DNA from: CAZCBJ01 sp964496705
GTDB lineage: Bacteria > Chloroflexota > Anaerolineae > Anaerolineales > Anaerolineaceae
NCBI GenBank assembly: GCA_964496705.1
Contig: CAZCBJ010000100.1
Span: 1-13,453 of the forward strand
Length of the DNA: 13,453 bases
Direction of reading: 5' to 3'
Part shown: positions 1 through 6,638 of the stretch, piece after piece
Numbering within the stretch: position 1 is the stretch's first letter
How the letters are laid out: each line of letters starts with the position of its first letter
Translations under genes and position numbers: made by a program
Notes under the pieces: generated by a model
The model's database searches: none
Told to the model about the DNA's origin: nothing
The model's input: only the letters and a program-made list of their open reading frames with translations

Positions 1-2055
1 AGACGTCGTGATTTTCTTAAGTTGACGGCTGTGGGTGCGGTTGGTGCAGTCGCCGCAGCGTGCGCCCCCACAACCCAGGTGGCCCCTGAAGTGATCGAGA
101 AGCAGGTCGAGGTCACCAAAGAGGTCGTGGTTGAAAAGCAGGTTCAGGTGACGGTGGAAGTGCCAACCAGCCGCTCTGAGCCCCCGATGCTGGCCGCGAA
201 GGTTGCCGCAGGCACATTGCCTCCGGTTGACGAGCGCTTGCCCGAGAATCCGTTCGTGCTCTCCGGGCGCGAGGCCATTGGTGTGTACGGCGGTGAAATC
301 CGCATGATCCACTTCGATCCGGTGTGGATGGTCAGCAATTACGACATTCTGGGTGACCGCTGGCTGCACTATTCAGACTTCGACACCAGCGTCATCGTCC
401 CCAACGTGCTGGAGAGCTTCGAATCTAGCCCGGACGGCAAGGAATGGACCTTCCGCATTCGCAAGGGCATGAAGTGGTCAGACGGTGTGCCGTTCACCAC
501 CGAGGATGTGCGTTTCTGGTGGGAAGATGAAATTAACAACCCCGAACTCTCTGGCGGCCCGAGCTGGCAGTTCCGCTTCGGCGGAGAACCGATGAAGGTG
601 GACATCATCGATGACTTCACCTTTAAGTTCACCTTTGCTGCGCCGTTCGGCAACTTTGGCGCCCACATGACCCGCTGGCATCAGTTCTGGAACATCTTCC
701 TGCCCTCCCATTACCTCAAGAAGTTCCACAAGACGTACACGGATGAGGCCGAGCTGACCAAGATGGCTCAGGAGCTCTCACTGGAAAGCTGGACGCAGCT
801 CTACTGGAACAAGGAACAGTGGGGCGCCAACATCTGGCAGGGTCCCGAGAACTGGGCAGAGGTGCCTTCCATTTCGGCCTGGATCATTGTCAGCAAACCC
901 GCCGAAGGGCTGTACATGTGGGAGCGCAACCCCTATTACTGGAAAGTGGATATGGCCGGCAATCAGTTGCCCTACATTGACACCATGCGCTTCGACTATG
1001 TCAACAACGTGGAAGCTTCCAAGCTCAAGATCGCCCAGAGCGAGCTGGATATCGTCAGCCAGCATGATGTGTCCATCGCGGACTATCCCTTCTACAAGGA
1101 AAACGAAGCCAAATCCAACTACGTGGTGGGTGATTACATCTCCTGCATGACCGACCGCTATGTGTTCTTCCCGCAGCACTACCTTGCCGAAGACCCGGTC
1201 ATGACCGAGATCATCAATCATCCCAACTTCGTCAAGGCGCTGTCGGTGGCCTTCGACCGCGAAGAGATCAATGAGACGCTCTACTACGGCCAGGCGCGCA
1301 TGGGCCAGCTTTCCCCGATGCCGCAATCCAAGTATTTCAAGCAGAAGTACGCCACCGCCTGGGCGCAGTTCGATCCCGAGCTGGGCAACCAACTGCTGGA
1401 TGAGATGGGTCTCGACAAGCGCGACGCGGAAGGGTTCCGCCTGCGACCGGATGACCAGAGACTGACCTTCCTGGTCGAGCACGCTGGCGAGCGCGTGGGT
1501 GTGGTCACCAACAAATTCGTGGAAATGGCTGTCACCTTCTGGCGCGAGCTGGGCATCGACGCCTCAGCGAAGCAAATTCAAGAATCGCTCTACAGCGAGC
1601 GCATGCGCAACTACCAGGTTCAATGCGGTATCTGGCACGCTGACCGCTGCACCGACATGCTGCTGCACATCGAGCCGCAGTGGTACTTCCCCACCGGCGA
1701 TCCTGGCCAGGGCACAGCCTGCTCGGCTTGGGCGACCTGGTTCCAGGCGGCTGACAAGACCGCTGAAGGTCTGATCGAGCCCCCGGCGGAAATCCTCAAG
1801 CTGTATGATCTCTTCGCCCAGATGACCTCGGTGGTGGATGAGGATGAGCGCGTTGCCCTCGGGCAGCAGATCTTTGACTGGCTGGCCGACAATCCGCTGC
1901 AGATCGGCTCCATCGTTGAATGCCCCGCTCCGCTGCTCTTCAACAAGAACATGCGCAACACCCCGCGGCCCAAGTCGGTGATTGGCTGGGACTCCTTTGG
2001 TCTCAACACCTATCACCCGGCTGGCTTTTTCTATGAGGGCGGCGTCCGCGCCTAG
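1..2055 (+). CDS. ABC transporter solute-binding lipoprotein, family 5 (5'-partial)
   Basis: Extracytoplasmic receptor of the importer encoded just downstream. The frame is open from base 1 and reads RRRDFLKLTAVGAVGAVAAAC, a twin-arginine signal running into a lipobox-like end with the acceptor Cys at 61-63. The true start is therefore upstream of the window, and the in-frame TTG at 22 is only an internal Leu codon. After the Cys comes a Val/Glu/Lys-rich tether (residues about 27-55, counted from base 1) typical of Chloroflexota binding proteins. The SBP_bac_5 core follows, with the family signature at residues about 131-170 (PNVLESFESSPDGKEWTFRI, then KGMKWSDGVPFTTEDV). At about 684 residues it is longer than E. 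coli DppA or OppA (about 510-520 mature) and closer to the large family-5 receptors used for oligosaccharides in thermophiles. The ligand cannot be read from sequence; the neighbouring beta-galactosidase makes a galactoside or other oligosaccharide likelier than a peptide. Confidence 0.93.
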   Translation, partial: RRRDFLKLTAVGAVGAVAAACAPTTQVAPEVIEKQVEVTKEVVVEKQVQVTVEVPTSRSEPPMLAAKVAAGTLPPVDERLPENPFVLSGREAIGVYGGEIRMIHFDPVWMVSNYDILGDRWLHYSDFDTSVIVPNVLESFESSPDGKEWTFRIRKGMKWSDGVPFTTEDVRFWWEDEINNPELSGGPSWQFRFGGEPMKVDIIDDFTFKFTFAAPFGNFGAHMTRWHQFWNIFLPSHYLKKFHKTYTDEAELTKMAQELSLESWTQLYWNKEQWGANIWQGPENWAEVPSISAWIIVSKPAEGLYMWERNPYYWKVDMAGNQLPYIDTMRFDYVNNVEASKLKIAQSELDIVSQHDVSIADYPFYKENEAKSNYVVGDYISCMTDRYVFFPQHYLAEDPVMTEIINHPNFVKALSVAFDREEINETLYYGQARMGQLSPMPQSKYFKQKYATAWAQFDPELGNQLLDEMGLDKRDAEGFRLRPDDQRLTFLVEHAGERVGVVTNKFVEMAVTFWRELGIDASAKQIQESLYSERMRNYQVQCGIWHADRCTDMLLHIEPQWYFPTGDPGQGTACSAWATWFQAADKTAEGLIEPPAEILKLYDLFAQMTSVVDEDERVALGQQIFDWLADNPLQIGSIVECPAPLLFNKNMRNTPRPKSVIGWDSFGLNTYHPAGFFYEGGVRA

Positions 2056-2111
2056 TCTTCAATCCAACCTGTGCGACCCTGAAGCTGCCTGGATGGGTTG
2101 TACACACACTA

Positions 2112-2149
2112 TTTGGGGGTGTTCCGTCTCCGGATGGAGCACCCCCAAA
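2112..2149 (+). promoter_or_regulatory. intercistronic hairpin between binding-protein and permease genes
   Basis: A 14-bp stem pairs TTTGGGGGTGTTCC (2112-2125) with GGAGCACCCCCAAA (2136-2149), with one G-U pair and a 10-nt loop containing TCCGGA. The 3' side is followed by A residues, not a T tract, so it is not a standard intrinsic terminator. It starts 56 nt after the binding-protein stop. Hairpins here in ABC operons can protect the upstream mRNA and keep the receptor more abundant than the permeases; that role is inferred. Confidence 0.6.
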
Positions 2150-2182
2150 AAATACTTATCGGTGATTCTCCGTTCCCGCTCC

Positions 2183-2194
2183 CTGAAATTTCAG
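2183..2194. promoter_or_regulatory. 12-bp perfect palindrome, possible operator
   Basis: CTGAAATTTCAG is perfectly self-complementary and is followed at once by a TAAAAT (2196-2201) that could be a -10 element. A -35 at the right distance is poor (TTCCCG at about 2173). It lies 44 nt before the first permease start. It could be an operator over a secondary promoter, or chance. Confidence 0.2.
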
Positions 2195-2223
2195 TTAAAA
2201 TTTGGTCGGGGATGTGATCCTGC

Positions 2224-2230
2224 AGGAGGT
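2224..2230 (+). promoter_or_regulatory. Shine-Dalgarno site that sets the permease B start
   Basis: AGGAGGT lies 7 nt before the ATG at 2238. Two other in-frame candidates are unsuitable: the TTG at 2202 precedes the site, and the ATG at 2232 is only 1 nt after it. This fixes the start at 2238. Confidence 0.85.
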
Positions 2231-2237
2231 GATGCAA

Positions 2238-3239
2238 ATGATCAATTACATCGTAATGCGTTTGCTGCGAATGATTCCGCAATTGTTGTTGATTTCCATC
2301 CTGTCTTTTATCATCATCGAGCTGCCGCCGGGCGACTACCTTACCGAGCACCTCAATCGCTTGCGCGCTGCCGGGGTGAGCTTGAACCAGGAAGAAATTG
2401 ACCGCTTGACGCGCACCTACGGACTGGATAAGCCGCCGTACATGCGCTATCTGTTATGGATGAGGAACATCATCACCAAGGGTGATTTCGGCTACTCATT
2501 TCAGTGGCAGCGCCAGGTGAATGAAATCATCGGGGATAAGATAGCGCCAACTTTCGCCATCGCGTTTCTCAGTTTTGTGGTCTGCTGGGGTTTTGCCATA
2601 CCGGTGGGCATCTATGTTGCGGTGAGGCAGTATTCCATCGCAGACTACGTTTTCACTTTTCTAGGATTTATCGGCCTGGCCATGCCGGGATTTTTATTGG
2701 CCTTAATTTTAATGTATATAACCTTCCACTATTTTGGGCTAAAAGTGGGGGGGTTGTACTCGCCCGAATTCATCACGCAGCCGTGGAGTTGGGCGAAATT
2801 TGTAGATTTGCTCCAGCATCTGTGGCTGCCGGTGTTGATCCTGGCCATCGGCGGCACCGCCAACCTGATTCGCACATTGCGTGGGACGATGTTGGACGAG
2901 CTGCGTAAACCGTATGTGACCGTGGCGCGCGCCAAAGGGCTTTCCGAATGGGATATGCTGATTAAATACCCGGTGCGCATTGCCATCAATCCGATAATTT
3001 CTACTTTTGGATGGCTGCTGGTGTGGTTCTTCTCCGGAGGTATGGTGGTGGAGATTGTGTTGAACTTGCAGACCGCTGGACCGGTGCTGTGGCGCGCGCT
3101 GATGGGGCAGGATATGTATGTGGCGGGCGCTTATATTCTCATCCTGGGCACGATGACTGCCATTGGCAGCCTGGTATCTGACCTGCTGCTGGTGGTCATT
3201 GATCCGCGCATTCGCTTTGGCGGAGCGGAGGGCGTATGA
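2238..3239 (+). CDS. ABC transporter permease, DppB/OppB type
   Basis: One of the two membrane subunits of the family-5 importer (333 aa). The N-terminus (MINYIVMRLLRMIPQLLLIS) is the usual OppB-type start: a basic first turn leading into TM1. A periplasmic segment (about residues 30-100) includes the typical YGLDKPPYMRY and GDFGYSF elements. About five more hydrophobic segments follow (roughly 104-128, 138-166, 194-211, 251-275 and 295-322). The EAA coupling loop that docks on the ATPases lies at about 215-247 (RGTMLDELRKPYVTVARAKG and following). Length and order match the BPD_transp_1 family. The stop overlaps the start of the next permease by ATGA, so translation is probably coupled. No defects are visible. 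Confidence 0.95.
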   Translation: MINYIVMRLLRMIPQLLLISILSFIIIELPPGDYLTEHLNRLRAAGVSLNQEEIDRLTRTYGLDKPPYMRYLLWMRNIITKGDFGYSFQWQRQVNEIIGDKIAPTFAIAFLSFVVCWGFAIPVGIYVAVRQYSIADYVFTFLGFIGLAMPGFLLALILMYITFHYFGLKVGGLYSPEFITQPWSWAKFVDLLQHLWLPVLILAIGGTANLIRTLRGTMLDELRKPYVTVARAKGLSEWDMLIKYPVRIAINPIISTFGWLLVWFFSGGMVVEIVLNLQTAGPVLWRALMGQDMYVAGAYILILGTMTAIGSLVSDLLLVVIDPRIRFGGAEGV

Positions 3240-4408
3240 CCACACCCATGACATCCAGCCGTGGCGGTTTCAAACTGTTCCGCCGCAAGAAGACTACGCA
3301 AGCAGAGCTTAAGCAGAGCGAGGAGTTTTTCCGCGCCGGGATGTGGCAGTTGGTGTGGTGGAAATTCCGCCGCCATACCCTGGCCAACATCGGCATGGTG
3401 GTGTTGGGCATCTTTTATTTCTTCGCCGCCTTTGCTGAGTTTATGGCGCCGCACGATCCCCTCACCCGCTATAAGACTTTTAACGAAATGCCGCCGCAGA
3501 CGATTCATATCTTCGACTCGCAAGGCAAATTACATCCCCCATTCATCTATGGGTTCGTTCGATCGCGCGATGCGGTCACCCTGCGCCCAAAATATCAGGA
3601 AAATTATGATGAGATTTACCCCCTGAAGTTGTTTGTCAGGGGAGATCAATACAAAATGTGGAAACTCATCCAATCGGACCTCCACTTGATCGGCACCGGT
3701 CAGAATGACAAGGCGCCTTTCTTCCTGTTTGGTTCGGACACGTTGGGACGGGATGTATTCTCCAGAATCATCTACGGCGCGCGCATTTCACTGACCATCG
3801 GCCTGATCGGCATCGGTCTGGCTTTCATCCTCGGGTTGATCCTGGGGGGTGTGGCCGGGTTCTTTGGCGGCTTGGTGGATGAGGTGATCATGCGTGTCAT
3901 TGATGTGCTCAATTCGCTGCCCAGCATCCCGTTGTGGATGGCATTAGCGGCGGCCATTCCTCAGGATATCCCCCAGGTGCGCATGTATTTCTATATCACG
4001 GTCATCCTCTCGATCCTGGGTTGGACCAGCCTGGCGCGCACCATTCGCAGCAAGATGCTCAGTATCCGCGAAGAGGATTACATCACGGCTGCCAAGCTGG
4101 ACAGCGAGACCGACTGGCAAATCATCACCCGCTACATGCTCCCCGGATACGCCAGCTACATCATCGTGTCCGTCACGCTGGCCATCCCCGGCATGATCCT
4201 GGGTGAAACATCGCTCAGCTTCCTCGGCATTGGTCTTCACCCGCCGACCATCAGCTGGGGGGTTATGCTGCAGGATTGCCAGAACCTGAATACTATTTCG
4301 CAGCTTCCCTGGCTTCTGTGGCCGGTTGCCTTCGTGGTGATCGCCGTCCTGATGTTCAACTTCATGGGTGACGGCTTGCGGGATGCGGCTGATCCCTACG
4401 TAACATAG
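3236..4408 (+). CDS. ABC transporter permease, DppC/OppC type, with long external loop
   Basis: Second membrane subunit (390 aa). It begins inside the previous stop (ATGA), with a GGAGG-like site upstream. The cytoplasmic N-terminus carries a basic patch (FRRKK, residues 15-19), then the OppC_N-like segment and TM1 at about 51-69. A long extracytoplasmic region follows (about 70-165, with HIFDSQGKLHPPFIYGF at 91-107), then the conserved FGSDTLGRDVFSRIIYGAR (166-183), then the transport domain with TM segments from about 186. The EAA loop is at 271-303 (RSKMLSIREEDYITAAKLD and following). It is about 90 residues longer than E. coli DppC (300 aa), and the excess is mainly the external loop. Such loops occur in the family-5 branch that includes oligosaccharide importers. 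It forms the channel with the DppB-type subunit. Confidence 0.95.
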   Translation: MTTPMTSSRGGFKLFRRKKTTQAELKQSEEFFRAGMWQLVWWKFRRHTLANIGMVVLGIFYFFAAFAEFMAPHDPLTRYKTFNEMPPQTIHIFDSQGKLHPPFIYGFVRSRDAVTLRPKYQENYDEIYPLKLFVRGDQYKMWKLIQSDLHLIGTGQNDKAPFFLFGSDTLGRDVFSRIIYGARISLTIGLIGIGLAFILGLILGGVAGFFGGLVDEVIMRVIDVLNSLPSIPLWMALAAAIPQDIPQVRMYFYITVILSILGWTSLARTIRSKMLSIREEDYITAAKLDSETDWQIITRYMLPGYASYIIVSVTLAIPGMILGETSLSFLGIGLHPPTISWGVMLQDCQNLNTISQLPWLLWPVAFVVIAVLMFNFMGDGLRDAADPYVT

Positions 4409-4417
4409 GAGGAAAGA

Positions 4418-5464
4418 ATGCCATCCGAGGACACCCTTGTAGAAATCAAGAATCTGCATACTTATTTTTACCTGTCAGAAGGCGTTGTTCGCGCAGTCAA
4501 CGGCATGGACCTGAACATTAAGCGCGGTCAGACGGTGGGCGTGGTGGGAGAAAGCGGCTGCGGCAAGAGCATCACCTCGCTTTCGCTGCTGCGCCTGGTT
4601 CCGCCGCCGGGAAAAGTTGTCCAGGGCGATATGTTCTTTTACCGACAGGTGAAACAAAACGGCAACATCCTCAGCGAAATGGTCAATCTGGCCAACCTGG
4701 ATCCCAAGGGAGATGAAATCCGCCACATCCGCGGCAACCAGATTTCGATGGTTTTTCAGGAACCGATGACCGCGATGAGCCCGGTGCGCACCATTGGACA
4801 GCAAATCACCGAAGCCATCATCTTGCACCAGAAAGTGAGCAAGCAGGAAGCGCGCGAGAAGGCCATCGACATGCTGGCGCGGGTGAAAATGCCCAATCCC
4901 GACCGGGTGATTGATGATTATCCTTTCCAACTCAGCGGTGGTATGCGCCAGCGAACCATCATCGCCATGGCGTTGAGCTGCATGCCTAGCCTGCTGATCG
5001 CTGATGAGCCCACCACTGCGCTGGATGTGACCACCGAGGCCCAGATTCTGGACCTGATGCGCCAGTTGCAGGACGAGTTTGGCATGGCGATCATGTACAT
5101 CACCCACAACCTGGGTGTGATCGCTGAAATGGCCAAAGTGGTGGCAGTCATGTATCTGGGCAAGGTGGTGGAACAGGCGAACGTGCAGACGATTTTCTTC
5201 CGCCCCCAGCATCCTTACACCCAGGGCCTGTTGCGTTCCATTCCACATCTGGATGCNNNNNNNNNNNNNNNNNNNNNNNNNNNNNNNNNNNNNNNNNNNN
5301 NNNNNNNNNNNNNNNNNNNNNNNNNNNNNCAGCTCAGGGGCTGCCCTTTCCACCCGCGCTGCCCGCACTTCATCGACGGCGTGTGCGACCAGGTGGAACC
5401 GGTTGCGGTGGAAATTGAGCCGGACCATCTGGTGCGCTGCCACTTGTACAGCCCCAGCCGATAG
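4418..5464 (+). CDS. ABC transporter ATPase, DppD/OppD type (contains assembly gap)
   Basis: First of two ATP-hydrolysing subunits (348 aa including 25 unknown residues). AGGAGG at 4407-4412 sits 5 nt before the ATG and overlaps the upstream stop. Motifs are complete: Walker A GESGCGKS (44-51), Q-loop in VFQEP, ABC signature LSGGMRQR (172-179), Walker B LLIADEP (192-198) and H-loop in YITHN. After the gap the frame resumes in the oligo_HPY tail (GCPFHPRCPHFIDGVC, later VRCHL). Its four cysteines match the pattern in DppD/OppD proteins that has been linked to a 4Fe-4S cluster. The missing stretch falls where family members usually carry an RLxxIPGxVPxL-type linker, and about 25 residues is a reasonable length. 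It should pair with the DppF-type ATPase downstream. Confidence 0.94.
   Translation: MPSEDTLVEIKNLHTYFYLSEGVVRAVNGMDLNIKRGQTVGVVGESGCGKSITSLSLLRLVPPPGKVVQGDMFFYRQVKQNGNILSEMVNLANLDPKGDEIRHIRGNQISMVFQEPMTAMSPVRTIGQQITEAIILHQKVSKQEAREKAIDMLARVKMPNPDRVIDDYPFQLSGGMRQRTIIAMALSCMPSLLIADEPTTALDVTTEAQILDLMRQLQDEFGMAIMYITHNLGVIAEMAKVVAVMYLGKVVEQANVQTIFFRPQHPYTQGLLRSIPHLDXXXXXXXXXXXXXXXXXXXXXXXXXQLRGCPFHPRCPHFIDGVCDQVEPVAVEIEPDHLVRCHLYSPSR
5257..5329. other. assembly gap (73 N)
   Basis: Seventy-three undetermined bases within the 3' part of the DppD-type ATPase gene. With the two preceding bases they make exactly 25 codons, and the downstream frame is the expected one. The gap length is therefore probably an estimate close to the truth, not an arbitrary filler. 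Confidence 0.99.
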
Positions 5465-5502
5465 ATGCCGGAAGCAGACAGCCCTTTGAAGAGGAGATGA
5501 TC

Positions 5503-6543
5503 ATGGCAGATCAAGCCGTTCGAAAAGAACCCTTATTGGAAGTGACCGATCTGAAAAAATATTTCCCCATCCGGCGCGGTTTCGTTAAGCGAGTGATCGG
5601 CAATGTAAAAGCTGTGGATGGCGTCAGTTTCTATATCAACGAAGGTGAAACCTTGGGTCTGGTGGGCGAAAGCGGTTGCGGCAAAACCACCACCGGGCGC
5701 TGCATTCTGCGGGCGATTGAGCCAACCAGCGGACGGGTGATGTTCAACGATCCAACGCTGGGACGCATCAACATCCCTGAGCTGAACCGCGAGCAGGTGT
5801 ATCACATCCGCCACAGCATGCGCGTCATTTTCCAGGACCCTTATGCTTCACTGAACCCACGCATGACCCTGCTGGAGATTGTCGGCGCGCCGCTGCGTGC
5901 GATGGACCTGGCCAAGGGCAAAGAGCTGGAAGACCGGGTCGCCAACATGCTGCAGACGGTGGGTTTGCGCCCGGAATATATGCGCCGTTACCCGCACGCT
6001 TTCTCCGGCGGTCAACGCCAGCGCATCGGCCTGGCCCGCGCCCTGGCGGTTAACCCCAAATTCGTGGTGTGTGATGAGCCTGTATCCGCGTTGGATGTTT
6101 CGGTGCAGGCGCAGATTCTCAATCTTTTGGAGGATTTGCAGAACGATTTTGGGCTGACTTACCTGTTCGTGGCGCACGATCTGAGTGTGGTGGCGCACAT
6201 ATGCGACCGGGTGGCGGTGATGTATGTGGGCAAAATAGTGGAGATGGCTTCCACCTATGACCTCTACAATCAACCCAAGCACCCTTACACCGAGGCGTTG
6301 ATGTCCGCCATCCCACGACCAGATCCGCGCCCGCGCACCAAGCGCGTCTACCTGACCGGAGATGTGGCCAACCCAGCCAATCCGCCGTCCGGCTGCTATT
6401 TCCATCCGCGCTGCTCTTATTGCGTGGATAAATGCAGCAAGGAAGATCCGCCGTTTGAGGAAGTGGCGCCGGCGCATTTCGTCAAGTGCCACCGCGCCCG
6501 TGAGTTAAAGTTGACTGGTGCGCTGGAAATGGTCAAAGGATAG
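5503..6543 (+). CDS. ABC transporter ATPase, DppF/OppF type
   Basis: Second ATPase of the importer (346 aa). Tandem in-frame starts exist at 5497 and 5503; AGGAG at 5492-5496 touches the first but lies 6 nt from the second, so 5503 is chosen. Motifs: Walker A GESGCGKT (55-62), Q-loop Gln111 in VIFQDPYASLNPR, signature FSGGQRQR (167-174), Walker B VVCDEP (188-193), D-loop SALD and H-loop His225. The DPYASLNPRMT element is characteristic of the DppF/OppF branch. The oligo_HPY tail (about 268-330) carries cysteines at 298, 304, 307, 311 and 329, one more than the four-Cys pattern of its partner. It lies 38 nt after the DppD-type gene and is the last gene of the importer block, followed by a terminator. 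Confidence 0.95.
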   Translation: MADQAVRKEPLLEVTDLKKYFPIRRGFVKRVIGNVKAVDGVSFYINEGETLGLVGESGCGKTTTGRCILRAIEPTSGRVMFNDPTLGRINIPELNREQVYHIRHSMRVIFQDPYASLNPRMTLLEIVGAPLRAMDLAKGKELEDRVANMLQTVGLRPEYMRRYPHAFSGGQRQRIGLARALAVNPKFVVCDEPVSALDVSVQAQILNLLEDLQNDFGLTYLFVAHDLSVVAHICDRVAVMYVGKIVEMASTYDLYNQPKHPYTEALMSAIPRPDPRPRTKRVYLTGDVANPANPPSGCYFHPRCSYCVDKCSKEDPPFEEVAPAHFVKCHRARELKLTGALEMVKG

Positions 6544-6574
6544 GCGAGGCGGTCCCGGCCCTTAACACAATCTG

Positions 6575-6606
6575 AAAGCCTGGTGGATCACTTCACCAGG
6601 CTTTTT
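6575..6606 (+). terminator. intrinsic terminator after the importer operon
   Basis: AAAGCCTGGTG (6575-6585) pairs perfectly with CACCAGGCTTT (6594-6604) around an 8-nt loop, and the right arm runs into TTTTT (6602-6606). It begins 31 nt after the DppF-type stop. Only 32 bp remain before the lacZ start, so some readthrough is expected if lacZ is co-transcribed. Confidence 0.85.
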
Positions 6607-6638
6607 ATGAGAAAGGAAATTTATCAACTACGGAGGTT

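Noticed and set aside
778..1482. Long open frame on the minus strand (234 codons) opposite the binding-protein gene
   Set aside because: It is antisense to a conserved coding region, has low-complexity His/Val/Leu-rich translation and no recognisable motif. It is a by-product of GC-rich codon use.
2112..2149. Reading the 2112-2149 hairpin as an intrinsic terminator
   Set aside because: Neither strand has a T tract on the 3' side of the stem. It is kept only as an intercistronic hairpin.
1982..2401. Plus-strand frame running from the end of the binding-protein gene, through the hairpin, into permease B
   Set aside because: It overlaps two conserved genes in another frame and its translation has no recognisable features.
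4475..5443. Long minus-strand open frame (322 codons) opposite the DppD-type ATPase gene
   Set aside because: It crosses the N gap, mirrors all the ATPase motifs and its His/Gln-rich translation has no domain. It is a shadow of the real gene.
5848..6492. Minus-strand open frame (214 codons) opposite the DppF-type ATPase gene
   Set aside because: It is fully antisense to a motif-complete ATPase and has no ribosome site or family resemblance.
6511..6539. TTGACT at 6511-6516 as a -35 box for a lacZ promoter
   Set aside because: The hexamer at the right spacing is CAAAGG, a poor -10, and the terminator would lie between it and lacZ.
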